From: Acidaminococcus timonensis
GTDB taxonomy: Bacteria; Bacillota; Negativicutes; Acidaminococcales; Acidaminococcaceae
Length of the DNA stretch: 64,000 bases
NCBI RefSeq assembly: GCF_900106585.1
Contig: NZ_FNWH01000006.1
Coordinates: 1,394,502 to 1,458,501 of the forward strand
Direction of reading: 5' to 3'
Of this stretch, positions 51,934 to 60,445 are shown in pieces. Position numbers and translations under genes: made by a program. Position 1 is the first letter of the stretch. Each line of letters begins with the position of its first letter. The notes beneath the pieces were generated by a model. The model was not told where the DNA came from. It searched no databases and saw nothing but the letters and a program-made list of their open reading frames with translations.

Positions 51934-53149
51934 TGGGGGTACCTCCCGCTGCCCGGATTTCCAGATCTGGCACCACCGGACCGGCCACCGTGATATCGTG
52001 CCGGGCTTTGGCAGAAATGAGCACCTTGCCGCCCAGGCTGCGGATCTTTTCACTGGCCTGGGTCAGTTCACTGCTGGTGATGGCCCCCACATCGCCGGTA
52101 AGGGGATTGGGGATCACCCCGTCGGCCTGGGCTGCCCGGTTCACGTCCTTCAAAAAGGCCATGAGCGCCAGGTCGCTTTCGTTGCTGTTGGGATTTATGC
52201 TGATGGACTGGCTGAGGATCAGGCTCCCTTTGGGGTACACCACTTGATTCTCCACCATTTCCAGACGGGACACCACCACTTCCCCGGAAAGGATGTTGCC
52301 GGCGGCGCAGACCCGCACGTACATATCCCCTTTGGCCCTGGACAGATTCTGGGCCGCGTCTTCCACCGCCTCCCGGCTGAGCCAGATGACGGGCGTGGAA
52401 GGATCCACCCCGATACGGCCTGCCACCTGGATGTTGGCCTGGTTCAGGAAATCCTGGAGCTGTTTCTGGGTACTGTCTGCATTCTGGCCACCCTTCAGCA
52501 CCCCTGAATAGAGGATTTCACCGCTGCGGAACGCCACATTGCCTTCCCGGATGGCCACAATCCCTTCCCGAAGCTTTTGGGCGGCCGTTTCCAGGGATTT
52601 CACATCCTGCTGCAGCTGGTCACGGGCCGCTTCGGCCTCTTTCACCTGGGCCTGGGCCTGCTGCAGACGGTCATTGGCTTCATTGTAACGTGCCTGGAGT
52701 TCTCCCAGATCCGCTCGGGCCTGCTGCATCTGGGCCTGGGCCTGGGCCATCTGGGCTTTGGCCGCAGCTTCCTGCTGTCTGGCCTGGTCGGCCGCTGCCG
52801 TGGCCTCGGTGATCTTCTGGTCCAGTTCCTGGATCTTGGCGTTCTGGGCACTGAGTTCCTGGTTGGCCTGGTCCCGGGCTGTGGTCAGGGACGCGATTTC
52901 CGCCCGCATCTTCTTCATGCCGAACAGGGCGGTACGGACCTCCTTGGAGGAGATGGTCAGGACGGTGATGGTCAGGGCAGCCACCAGGATGCCGCTCAGG
53001 ATGGTCATGACCACGGAGGTGTCATGAGGGCGCAGGCCAAAAAGCCGGAGCCGTTTCTTGCCGATCTTGCTTCCCAGTTTGTCCCCCAGGTAGGCAATGA
53101 GGCCGCCCATCAGGGCCAGAACCAGGATCAGGGTAATTCCACCGGTCAT
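51926..53149 (-). CDS. DUF3084 domain membrane protein
   Basis: A 407-residue protein. Two N-terminal membrane segments (about 4-22 and 45-65) enclose a basic loop, then a long Ala/Gln-rich coiled coil (about 75-195), then the DUF3084 domain (about 205-400: EGNVAFRSGEILYSGVLKGG and SKARHDITVAGPVV-like AKARHDITVAGPVV). DUF3084 proteins are found in cyanobacteria and Negativicutes; function unknown. SD AAAGGAGAG, ATG at 53149. Confidence 0.87.
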   Translation of the reverse strand: MTGGITLILVLALMGGLIAYLGDKLGSKIGKKRLRLFGLRPHDTSVVMTILSGILVAALTITVLTISSKEVRTALFGMKKMRAEIASLTTARDQANQELSAQNAKIQELDQKITEATAAADQARQQEAAAKAQMAQAQAQMQQARADLGELQARYNEANDRLQQAQAQVKEAEAARDQLQQDVKSLETAAQKLREGIVAIREGNVAFRSGEILYSGVLKGGQNADSTQKQLQDFLNQANIQVAGRIGVDPSTPVIWLSREAVEDAAQNLSRAKGDMYVRVCAAGNILSGEVVVSRLEMVENQVVYPKGSLILSQSISINPNSNESDLALMAFLKDVNRAAQADGVIPNPLTGDVGAITSSELTQASEKIRSLGGKVLISAKARHDITVAGPVVPDLEIRAAGGTPNE

Positions 53150-53189
53150 GGTTTGCGCTCTCCTTTCGTAATTCATTCGATGTCAGAAA

Positions 53190-53225
53190 TCAGACTCGGC
53201 TTTTGCAAAGCCTCGAGATGTCAGC
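53190..53225 (-). repeat. R2-related repeat, copy c
   Basis: On the minus strand it reads CTGACATCTCGAGGCTTTGC, then AAAAGCCGAGTCTG. The flanks match copies a and b, while the hairpin loop differs. It lies just upstream of the DUF3084 gene. Confidence 0.7.
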
Positions 53226-53420
53226 CTGTTCGGCAAGCAACGGTACTGTAGATTTCCAGTCGAACAGAGCTGACATCTGACATTTTTTCTGGCATCTGTA
53301 TTCTAAATTATTATAGCATAAATTTGTTTTATAAAAAGAGAGCTGTGAAAAAACACAGTGATGTGACCCCAAAAAGTTAGACCTTAGTAACGAGATGGTT
53401 TTTACCGTCTCGTTACTTTT

Positions 53421-54266
53421 TTATGCTGCCTGCAAGGAAAGCCTGTATTGAACAGGACTTTTCCAGCCCAGTTTTTCCTTGATTCTTTGCTCGTTATAGT
53501 ATTTGATGTATCGTTCGATAGCGCCTTTTAATTCTTTGTAGCTGTAGTAGGTCACTCCGTAATATATTTCCTGCTTCAGTAAGCCGAAGAAGTTTTCCAT
53601 TACAGCGTTATCATGACAGTTGCCTTTTCGAGACATGCTCTGAAAAATTCGTTCGTTTTTTAGTCTTTTGGTATAGAATTTCATTTGGTATGCCCAGCCC
53701 TGATCGGAGTGAAATGTTCTTCGATACGGACAATCAGCAGTAATTTTGATTGCTTTGGCTTGAGCTTCCAGTATGCTGTTAGCCGAAGGATATTTGGCTA
53801 TTCCATAGCTGATGATTTCATTATTGAACATGTCCAGGAAAGGATCCAGATAAAGCTTGCGCAGAGTCAAATGTCCCTGTGAATCTGCTTCATAGTATTT
53901 GAATTCTGAAGTGTCGGTCGTAATCTTCTGGTGAGGGATATTCGTCTCAAAACGACGATGTATCCTATTTGGAGCAATGGTTCCTACCTTACCCTTATAG
54001 GAGCTGTATTTACGGCTCTTCCGGGTAAAAGATGTTACCTGAAGGCTCAGTTTCTGCATGATACGTTGAACTTTCTTCTTGTTCACGCAAATCCCTTGGT
54101 TCTTTAGCTCACCGGTCATGCGACGGTATCCATAATCTTTATGCTGGCTGCGGATTTCCTGTATTTTCTCCTCTACTTCCTGGTCTGGATTCTCGCGGTC
54201 AAACCGTTTCTGCCAGTACATATAGGTTGCTTTGGGCATTTGCGTATAGGAGAGAATGTCTTTCAA
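53421..54266 (-). CDS. IS3 transposase OrfB (DDE integrase core)
   Basis: An rve-type DDE transposase of 281 residues as drawn from a TTG at 54266. HTH_21 segment KDYGYRRMTGELKNQGICVN, then the core: TTDTSEFKYYE (first Asp), FHSDQGWAYQM (second Asp) and NAVMENFFGLLKQE (Glu). The frame is open further upstream, with no stop, to the slippery site at 54350-54356 in orfA, giving a fused N-terminus ending KIISSLRGSFKLKDIL. The functional product is probably OrfAB, made by -1 frameshifting. Confidence 0.92.
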   Translation of the reverse strand: MKDILSYTQMPKATYMYWQKRFDRENPDQEVEEKIQEIRSQHKDYGYRRMTGELKNQGICVNKKKVQRIMQKLSLQVTSFTRKSRKYSSYKGKVGTIAPNRIHRRFETNIPHQKITTDTSEFKYYEADSQGHLTLRKLYLDPFLDMFNNEIISYGIAKYPSANSILEAQAKAIKITADCPYRRTFHSDQGWAYQMKFYTKRLKNERIFQSMSRKGNCHDNAVMENFFGLLKQEIYYGVTYYSYKELKGAIERYIKYYNEQRIKEKLGWKSPVQYRLSLQAA

Positions 54267-54841
54267 CTTGAATGATCCTCGGAGACTGGAGATGATTTTC
54301 GCAACTCTCTCATTTTTGCTTCGTCCTCTAAACGCAGTCTCCTCAGTTCTTTTAAAAAAGCATTCTCTATTCGGAGTTTAAGGTTTTCATTCTCTAACTC
54401 CTGGACATGTTCCACACTGATGTTGACCATCGGTTGTTGAACCTGGGTATCTGTTTTTTTGGGTTTTGATTGGCTCAAAGTCTTTTTCCTACCTTTTTTA
54501 TGTGACCGTAACGCATCCGGCCCCGCAATTTTAAATTCATTGACCCATCTGGAAATCAATGACGGATTGTTGATTCCTACACGAATTGCCAATTCCTGAT
54601 ATGAGATTTCATTTGTTAAGTAAGACTCTACCACAGAAAGTTTTTCTTTGAAAGAGTATATTTTTTGAGAGCGAGATCTCTTCAGACCATTATCTCCAAA
54701 TGCCTTGTAAGCAGCAGCCCACTTTAGCAGCTGGCTGCTACTTGCCATCCCATATTTACGTGAAATAGAAATACACCCTTTGTCACTGTTCAAGTATTCC
54801 AGTACTATTTTTTTCTTAAATTCATAGCTGTGTCTTGCCAT
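54263..54841 (-). CDS. IS3 OrfA (HTH and leucine zipper)
   Basis: A 192-residue DNA-binding protein. Two helix-turn-helix segments (about 8-60 and 68-115, as in IS150 OrfA) are followed by a leucine zipper (about 145-175: VQELENENLKLRIENAFLKE). The heptamer T_TTA_AAA (54356-54350) lies in the zipper region, in the correct frame for -1 slippage. I use the ATG at 54841 (MARHSYEF). It directly follows a hairpin and a T7 run. Confidence 0.9.
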   Translation of the reverse strand: MARHSYEFKKKIVLEYLNSDKGCISISRKYGMASSSQLLKWAAAYKAFGDNGLKRSRSQKIYSFKEKLSVVESYLTNEISYQELAIRVGINNPSLISRWVNEFKIAGPDALRSHKKGRKKTLSQSKPKKTDTQVQQPMVNISVEHVQELENENLKLRIENAFLKELRRLRLEDEAKMRELRKSSPVSEDHSS

Positions 54842-54890
54842 AAAAAAACTAACCCCCAATTGTTAGATTTTTGGTCTAACAATTGGGGGT
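54842..54890 (-). terminator. Hairpin and T run at the 5' end of the IS3
   Basis: A perfect 16-bp stem (54875-54890 with 54852-54867), a 7-nt loop, then TAGTTTTTTT just before the orfA ATG. It should stop transcription entering from the nuclease gene or hide the orfA start in read-through RNA. Confidence 0.7.
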
Positions 54891-54910
54891 CAGCTCACAG
54901 CTCTCTTTTC

Positions 54911-55660
54911 CTACGCCCTTTTGCTCTTTCCGGTTTTATAATCGATGGTGATACCGGGCTGGTTGTTGTACACGAACACGTTGAACTGGACGCCGGCGCC
55001 GTTATCTTCCACGCTGTAGGCTTCCATCTGCACGCCTCGGGCCACCAGGTCATTTCCCTTGAAAATGGGCGTCACCCGGTACAGCACATGGTGTTTCGTT
55101 TCTTTCACGTAGTCGGCCACCAGGTTCTCAAAGGGCAGCATGCCGGTGACGTTCAAGTAGCGGGTGCCGGTGATCAGGTTCTTGGGGTTGGCATTTTCCG
55201 CGGTAAGCTGGTACCCGATCAAATGGCACCGGTTGTACAGGTATTTGCCGTCGATGCCCTCATACTTTACGGTCTGCCAGCCGGAAGGCTTCACCTGGCC
55301 GATGGGTCCCCGTTTCTGGGTGGGCATGGTCTCCAGGCACACATTGGCGTAGGCCGGGCCGCAGCGGCCCAGGCTGTCCAGGTTGCTGTAGTGCTCGAAG
55401 GCCTTTTTGGATTTTTTATCGGCGTCCGGAAAGTCGGGCACATTGTTGTTCAGGACCACATAGGGCTTGTTGGTAAACGCCGGGATGGACGACAGGTCGA
55501 AGGACGGCTGGTTCTTGCCAATCTGCTGGGTCTGTTTCGTGGTGTTCTTGGGGGCGCTTTTTTTGGCGGTAGTGGTCTTGGCGGAGCCACAGCCCGTTAC
55601 GAACAGGGAGGCAGCCACCAGCAGGGACGCCAGGACGGATGTGAGTTTCTTCATTTGCAT
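54911..55660 (-). CDS. DNA/RNA non-specific endonuclease lipoprotein
   Basis: A surface nuclease of the beta-beta-alpha metal type (EndA/NucA family), 249 residues. Lipobox LFVTGC (Cys near 24), a basic linker, then the nuclease domain (about 60-245). The usual DRGH motif reads NRCHLIGYQL, keeping the catalytic His, and NLITGTRYLNVTGMLPFENL carries the metal Asn. Family members act in DNA uptake or nutrient scavenging. Start at 55660, after GAGGAGG; it overlaps the upstream small gene by 10 nt. Confidence 0.88.
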   Translation of the reverse strand: MQMKKLTSVLASLLVAASLFVTGCGSAKTTTAKKSAPKNTTKQTQQIGKNQPSFDLSSIPAFTNKPYVVLNNNVPDFPDADKKSKKAFEHYSNLDSLGRCGPAYANVCLETMPTQKRGPIGQVKPSGWQTVKYEGIDGKYLYNRCHLIGYQLTAENANPKNLITGTRYLNVTGMLPFENLVADYVKETKHHVLYRVTPIFKGNDLVARGVQMEAYSVEDNGAGVQFNVFVYNNQPGITIDYKTGKSKRA

Positions 55661-56064
55661 GGGATATAGACCTCCTCGGTAATCTTGTCATGGGATGAGC
55701 CGGCAAATTCCGTTGTGGAAACAAGCTGCCAGCCTTTTGTCACGTCGATGTCGAAGAACGTATCGCCGGGGTAGGCCCGGTTCCAGTGGTACAGGTACAG
55801 TTTTTCGATTTTGGCCAAAAAGGGCGCCGCCGGGCGGTCTTCCAGCAGGGCACAGGCGCCGGGACCAGCCTCCTCCAAAAACGTCTCAGAGACATGGATC
55901 CGGTCTTCCTGACCGGCAAACAGAGCGGCAGTATAGCCGTCCATCCACAAACCGGACGGGCCGGCGATGTCCAGCATATGCTGGCGCAGAAGGCGGTCCT
56001 GGCTTTGCCGGCGGTGGTTGAACAAAAGTCCGCCGGAATCATCGATGGTGGTCATAAGGATCAT
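55651..56064 (-). CDS. Small conserved protein coupled to the nuclease
   Basis: Not assigned. A 137-residue cytoplasmic protein with an N-terminal motif DDSGGLLFNHRRQSQDRLLR, a central SGLWMDGYTAALF and a C-terminal TTEFAGSSHDKITEEVYI. I recognise this pattern from unannotated Firmicute proteins (sometimes called ribonuclease Z without basis). SD AAGGAGG. The 10-nt overlap with the nuclease gene suggests that the two act together, perhaps regulation or immunity, but this is inference. Confidence 0.75.
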   Translation of the reverse strand: MILMTTIDDSGGLLFNHRRQSQDRLLRQHMLDIAGPSGLWMDGYTAALFAGQEDRIHVSETFLEEAGPGACALLEDRPAAPFLAKIEKLYLYHWNRAYPGDTFFDIDVTKGWQLVSTTEFAGSSHDKITEEVYIPCK

Positions 56065-56084
56065 GGTTTTGCCTCCTTGGGTGA

Positions 56085-56147
56085 GTCACTCGTCTCGAGT
56101 CACGAGTCCACAGCCGAATGTTGCCAGCTGACGCTGGCTTCGAATAT
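56085..56147. repeat. R3 repeat, second copy
   Basis: Contains GTCACTCGTCTCGAGTCAC-type inverted sequence and GCCAGCTGACGCTGGC, as at 43239-43277. Confidence 0.6.
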
Positions 56148-56210
56148 AAACATTATAGCAGATTATGAACAGAAGTTCACTATATGGGATAAAAAATAAG
56201 CCCTCCGGGC

Positions 56211-56315
56211 GACCTGGGTTCGGACTTCCCCTTACAGGCAGTCCTTACGCATGAAACATACCCTGTACGTTTCTCCTCGTAGGGGCGACCCATGAGGGGC
56301 GCCCGTTCCCAGGTC
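56211..56315. repeat. REP-like paired palindrome downstream of lptFG
   Basis: Inverted arms with the GACCTGGG...CCTTACG and GACCTGGGAACGGGCGCCCC...CCCTACG cores. It sits just after the lptFG stop and may help end that operon. Confidence 0.85.
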
Positions 56316-56330
56316 TGGAAGGTTTTCTTT

Positions 56331-57422
56331 TTACACATTATCCTTTTTATAGATCATCCAGCACCCGAACGCTCCGCAGAGCAGGTTGGGGGTCGCCGCG
56401 GCAATGGCAGGGGGGATGACCCCTCCCTGGCCCAGGCCGGTCATGAAGGTCATGATGGAATAGTAGATGAAGATGATCACCACCGAGAAGCCCAGGCCCA
56501 TGGAAGCCCCGGTCCGCTGGGACTGTACACCCAGGGGCACGCCGATCAGGGCGAAGAAGAAGCTGGCCAGGGGCACGGTGAACCGGCGATAGATTTCCAT
56601 TTCGTACTTGCTGGTGGGCAGGTACTGTTTCTTCAAAATGTTGATGTACATCTTCAGTTCGCCAATGGTCATCTGGTCCGGATCTTTCTGGTCCAGGGTA
56701 ATGGCCTTGGGCGTCTCGCTGATGGGCAGCACCTGTTTGCTGAAGGTCATGGTCCGGGCAACCCCGTCCTTGCCGGTCAGGTCTGTGATGGTGCCGTCTT
56801 CCATGATCCAGCTGCCTTCGGTCCATCTGGCCTGGGGGGTCCGCTGGATCCGGGCCACCTTGCCGTTGTCCCAGTCCTCGATGGTAATGTCCTTCATCAG
56901 GCCCTGCTTTTCATCAAAGGTACGGGCATAGGTCAGCCGCACCAGTTTTCCCTTGGAAACCTGTTTGATGATCACATGATTCTGGGTCCTGGGTTTGGCA
57001 TCCCGCTTGATTTCCACCTTGATGATCCGCTCGTATTCACTTTTGGCGGGAGGGACGACTTTTTCAGCCCACACCACAGAAAACAGGCTGACCACGAAGC
57101 CGGCTGCCAGGATGGGCGCCGCAATGCGCCGGAAGCTCAGGCCCCCGCTGCGCATGGCCGTGATCTCGCTGTTGCTGGACAGCTGGCCCATGGTCAGCAG
57201 GGCCGCCAGCAGCATGGACATGGGGAAGGTATAGTTGATGACTTCAGGCATCAGACACAGGAACAGCCGGATCAGGGACCAGTAGCTGGCCCCGTACTGG
57301 GTGATGTACTGGGTCACCCGGAACAGGAAGGAACTGGCCACGAAGATGGTGGAAAAGGCAGCCACCCCGAACGCGAAGGGCTGCAGCATCTGTTTTAAAA
57401 TGTACTTATCTAAAATGGACAT
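56331..57422 (-). CDS. LptF/LptG family LPS export permease
   Basis: The inner-membrane permease of the LPS exporter, 363 residues with 6 helices (three at each end) around a periplasmic jellyroll (about 125-255). Family segments are MSILDKYILKQMLQPFAFGV and RRFTVPLASFFFALIGVPLG. A single LptFG gene is present here, which is common in Negativicutes; a second copy could lie elsewhere. Seven nt separate it from lptB. Confidence 0.93.
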   Translation of the reverse strand: MSILDKYILKQMLQPFAFGVAAFSTIFVASSFLFRVTQYITQYGASYWSLIRLFLCLMPEVINYTFPMSMLLAALLTMGQLSSNSEITAMRSGGLSFRRIAAPILAAGFVVSLFSVVWAEKVVPPAKSEYERIIKVEIKRDAKPRTQNHVIIKQVSKGKLVRLTYARTFDEKQGLMKDITIEDWDNGKVARIQRTPQARWTEGSWIMEDGTITDLTGKDGVARTMTFSKQVLPISETPKAITLDQKDPDQMTIGELKMYINILKKQYLPTSKYEMEIYRRFTVPLASFFFALIGVPLGVQSQRTGASMGLGFSVVIIFIYYSIMTFMTGLGQGGVIPPAIAAATPNLLCGAFGCWMIYKKDNV

Positions 57423-57429
57423 GACAGCC

Positions 57430-58149
57430 TCACATTCTAAAGTTATCGCCCAGGTAGAACTTCCGGGCCACAGGGTCTTCTGCCACCTGCTGGCTGGTGC
57501 CTTCCACCAGGATCTTGCCGGCGCTTAAAATGTAGGCCCGGTTCACAATGCTCAGGGTTTCCCGCACGTTGTGGTCGGTGATCAGGACACCGATGCCCCG
57601 TTTGGCCAGATGGGCCACCATCACCTGGATATCGGCCACCGCAATGGGGTCGATCCCGGCGAAAGGTTCGTCCAGCAGGATGAAGCCGGGGTCGGTGGCC
57701 AGGGCCCGGGCGATTTCCACCCGGCGCCGTTCGCCGCCGGACAGGGCACTGCCCTTGCTCTTGCGGATGTGGTCGATATGGAATTCCTGGATCAGGTCTT
57801 CCATTTTCTGCTGCCGTTTGGCATGGTCGCTTTCGATCTGTTCCAGGATGGCCATGATGTTCTCTTCCACGGTGAGTTTCCGGAAGATGGAAGCTTCCTG
57901 GGGCAGATAGCCGATGCCCTTCAGGGCGCGCTTGTACATGGGCAGTCCGGTGACATCCTCGTCATCCAGGAACACATGGCCGGTGTCAGGATGTTCCAGT
58001 CCCACGATCATATAAAAAGACGTGGTCTTGCCGGCACCGTTGGGACCCAGGAGGCCCACGATGGTCCCCTGCTCCACCTCCAGGCTGACCTCATTAACCA
58101 CCCGGCGGCCTCCATATTCTTTTACCAGTTTTTCCGCGCGTATCTTCAC
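57430..58149 (-). CDS. lptB: LPS export ABC transporter ATP-binding protein
   Basis: The cytoplasmic ATPase that drives LPS extraction, 239 residues. Walker A is [17 protein letters not shown], the signature is [15 protein letters not shown], Walker B is [13 protein letters not shown], and LptB-specific [20 protein letters not shown]. It starts with GTG after GGGAG. Downstream of lptA by 11 nt. Confidence 0.95.
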   Translation of the reverse strand: MKIRAEKLVKEYGGRRVVNEVSLEVEQGTIVGLLGPNGAGKTTSFYMIVGLEHPDTGHVFLDDEDVTGLPMYKRALKGIGYLPQEASIFRKLTVEENIMAILEQIESDHAKRQQKMEDLIQEFHIDHIRKSKGSALSGGERRRVEIARALATDPGFILLDEPFAGIDPIAVADIQVMVAHLAKRGIGVLITDHNVRETLSIVNRAYILSAGKILVEGTSQQVAEDPVARKFYLGDNFRM

Positions 58150-58160
58150 TCTTGACTCCC

Positions 58161-59006
58161 TTACCCTACTTCAGTCTCACCCCAGGACAGCAGTTGTCCG
58201 GGCCAGTTATAGAACTTGTACACATAAGCCGGGATCCCCGGCAGTCCGGCCAGGCTGAATACCGGTGTTTCCTCCTGCACGGACGGCTGGCTCTGCTGGG
58301 GTACCACCACCATCTTCACATCGCCTTCCGCCATGGCCACCTTGCCGCCAGCTCCGGTAATGGTCAGGGTATCCCCGCTGACCGTATCATCGTTCTGGGT
58401 GGCGGTGGCATGGCCGATCAGCCGGATGGTCCCGTCCGCTTCCTTCGTATTGTAAATGGCCCGGTCGGCCCGTGCCGTCAGATTCCGGGGCGGACTCACC
58501 AGCCGCACGTTTCCGTCGGCATTGGCCACGCCGCTCTGCATATTGTATTTCATGCTGGCCGAATCCAGGCTGGACCCGTCATCCATGGTCAGCTGGGCCC
58601 AGTCCCCCACGGTCTGGGCAAACTGGGCATCGGAATCGTAATCCACCTGGTCGGCACGCAGGGTCTTGTCGGCTTTACGCAGCACCGCATTGCCAATGGC
58701 GGACAGGAACTTGCCCTTGTTCTTGATGATCAGCGTACCACTGGTCAGATGGGCATCCTTCTGGTCAGCCACCACGGAACCAGTCAGCTTGCCTTCTCCG
58801 GTCTTGGTATTGTAATCAGCGGAACTGGCGCTGGCGGTACCGTCGTCATGACGGATCTGCACATTGCCTTCGGCTGCTGCCTGTCCGGTCTTGAAATCAT
58901 ATTCCACCGTATCGGCGGAAATGGAGGACGCAGCCCAGCAGGCGGTGGTCACGGACAGAAGGCCTGCCAGGATTCCCAGCATTGCAAGTTTCTTCAGTTT
59001 CAACAT
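58161..59006 (-). CDS. lptA: Periplasmic LPS-bridge protein LptA (OstA)
   Basis: An exported OstA-fold protein of 281 residues, forming the periplasmic bridge. Signal peptide (about 1-26), then OstA jellyroll repeats with [20 protein letters not shown] and [17 protein letters not shown]. It is longer than E. coli LptA (185), with one extra OstA-type unit. The ATG overlaps the lptC stop by 1 nt. Confidence 0.9.
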   Translation of the reverse strand: MLKLKKLAMLGILAGLLSVTTACWAASSISADTVEYDFKTGQAAAEGNVQIRHDDGTASASSADYNTKTGEGKLTGSVVADQKDAHLTSGTLIIKNKGKFLSAIGNAVLRKADKTLRADQVDYDSDAQFAQTVGDWAQLTMDDGSSLDSASMKYNMQSGVANADGNVRLVSPPRNLTARADRAIYNTKEADGTIRLIGHATATQNDDTVSGDTLTITGAGGKVAMAEGDVKMVVVPQQSQPSVQEETPVFSLAGLPGIPAYVYKFYNWPGQLLSWGETEVG

Positions 59007-59560
59007 TAGAATTCTCCCTTCTGTACGTTGGCATCCTGTTCCAGTTTGGCATGATCCAGGGCCACATTGAATGTGGCCTTTTTCGAAGTGGCCACGGTGT
59101 CGCCCTTCTTCAGATAGACGTTGCCCTCGGCCAGCACCGTCTGGTCTTTGTTCACCCAGGTGAACCTGTCTGCTTTGGCTTCCCCGCCGTCAGAGGTGGT
59201 GCCATGGGGATTCACGGAAAGGACCACATCCTTGGTATCCACATGGACTTCCCCTTCATCGGCAGTGACGGTCATGCTCCGCCCGTCTTCCTGATAGAAA
59301 GTCCCCTTGATGCCCTTCAGCTTGTCGATCTGGGTCTTTTTGTCATAGAGCATGGATTCCACAGTCAGTTCCCAGACCTTCCGGCCATTTTTCGTTTCCT
59401 GGATGGTGGACCCGTTTACTTCCTGGAGTACGTCCTTGCCATTTTCCTGCACTTTACCCGTGGTGGGTTTGCTGCTCAATAACCAGGCAATGACGCCCCC
59501 CATCAGGAGCACGGCGGCCACAATCACCAGTATGGTACGTTTGTGTGCTTGCACTTGCAT
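59006..59560 (-). CDS. lptC: LPS export protein LptC
   Basis: A 184-residue inner-membrane anchored protein that passes LPS from LptBFG to LptA. One helix (about 9-27) is followed by a periplasmic LptC jellyroll (about 55-180: RKVWELTVESMLYDKKTQID). Located between lpxL and lptA. Confidence 0.9.
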   Translation of the reverse strand: MQVQAHKRTILVIVAAVLLMGGVIAWLLSSKPTTGKVQENGKDVLQEVNGSTIQETKNGRKVWELTVESMLYDKKTQIDKLKGIKGTFYQEDGRSMTVTADEGEVHVDTKDVVLSVNPHGTTSDGGEAKADRFTWVNKDQTVLAEGNVYLKKGDTVATSKKATFNVALDHAKLEQDANVQKGEF

Positions 59561-59575
59561 GAAGGCATCCTTTCT

Positions 59576-60445
59576 TTAACCGTTCCAGGGAGTGTTCCAG
59601 CGGTGCTGGAACCAGATCCAGTTGTCCGGATACTGCCGGATGATCTTTTCCACTTCCTGGGTCATTTTCAGGGTAATCCGGTAATCATCTTTTTCCCGGT
59701 TGCCCGTATCTTCATAGTAGATGGGGTCTTTCACGAAGACCTGGTGGCCATACCCGCTGGGTTTGCGCACAATAAAGATGGGCACCACCGGTGCCTTGAA
59801 CTTGCGGGCAAAATAGGCCGGCCCTTCGGGGGTGGAAGCCATCTTGCCGAAGAAGGGCACGAAAATGCCATGATAGCCACCGTCCTGGTCCGCAATCAGA
59901 CCCAGCATGCGGCCTTTCTTCATGGCCCGGGCACAGCCCAGGATCTCGTTGGTCCCCCGGGCGAAGATTTCCTGGCCCACACCCCGGCGCAGTTCGTTCA
60001 TGAAATCGCTGTACACCGGATTGGGCTGGGGTTTCTCCACGGCGCTCAGGGGAAAGCCGTTCAGGGCCAGGGCGGCCCCCAGCCATTCCCAGTTGTCCAT
60101 ATGGCAGGCCAGCATGACCACCCCGTGTTTCCTGGCCAGGGCTTCCCACAGGATGTCCGGCCGGTCGAAGGTGACCAGGCCCCGGATGTTGTCCTTGTTC
60201 AGGGCGGGCATGTAGAACATCTCCATGGCTGTCATCCCCAGGTTCAGGAACAGCCGATGGATGATTTCCCGGGCCTGCCGGGGGGATACGCCCATCCGTT
60301 CCTGGATGGTCTCTTCCGCCCGGATCCGCTGTTTTTTGGCGATATACCAATACAGTTTACCACAATTCCTGCCCAGCCGCACTACGAATTTGTAGGGCAG
60401 ATGGGAAATGATGATACTTACACCTTTCAAAAATCCGTAGAGCAT
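59576..60445 (-). CDS. Lysophospholipid acyltransferase, LpxL/HtrB family
   Basis: Adds a secondary acyl chain to Kdo-lipid A, 289 residues. An N-terminal helix (MLYGFLKGVSIIISHLPYKF) precedes the acyltransferase motif HMDNWEWLGAALAL; the HX4D/E element is HMDNWE. Substrate-loop segments GRMLGLIADQDGGYHGIFVP and APVVPIFIVRKPSG follow. Start at 60445, sharing 1 nt with the kdsC stop (TAATG). Confidence 0.92.
   Translation of the reverse strand: MLYGFLKGVSIIISHLPYKFVVRLGRNCGKLYWYIAKKQRIRAEETIQERMGVSPRQAREIIHRLFLNLGMTAMEMFYMPALNKDNIRGLVTFDRPDILWEALARKHGVVMLACHMDNWEWLGAALALNGFPLSAVEKPQPNPVYSDFMNELRRGVGQEIFARGTNEILGCARAMKKGRMLGLIADQDGGYHGIFVPFFGKMASTPEGPAYFARKFKAPVVPIFIVRKPSGYGHQVFVKDPIYYEDTGNREKDDYRITLKMTQEVEKIIRQYPDNWIWFQHRWNTPWNG

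Larger units (their letters stand above)
53364..54892 (-). mobile_element. IS3-family insertion sequence (IS150 group)
   Basis: A 1529-bp element with ends TGACCCC-x-AA-x(3)-GTTAGACC in inverted orientation, starting TG and ending CA, and carrying orfA and orfB. The target duplication is not obvious. It sits in a terminator loop. Confidence 0.88.
53336..54907 (-). terminator. Native terminator split by an IS3 element
   Basis: The 13-bp arms AAGAGAGCTGTGA (53336-53348) and TCACAGCTCTCTT (54895-54907) are perfect complements, each next to a run of A or T. They flank the IS3 element at 53364-54892 and lie directly after the nuclease stop codon. This was the nuclease terminator before insertion. 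Confidence 0.75.

Noticed and set aside
53364-54892. CACAG target duplication for the IS3 element
   Set aside because: CACAG occurs on both sides but would require ends that do not start TG and end CA or match as inverted repeats. I therefore report no clear duplication.
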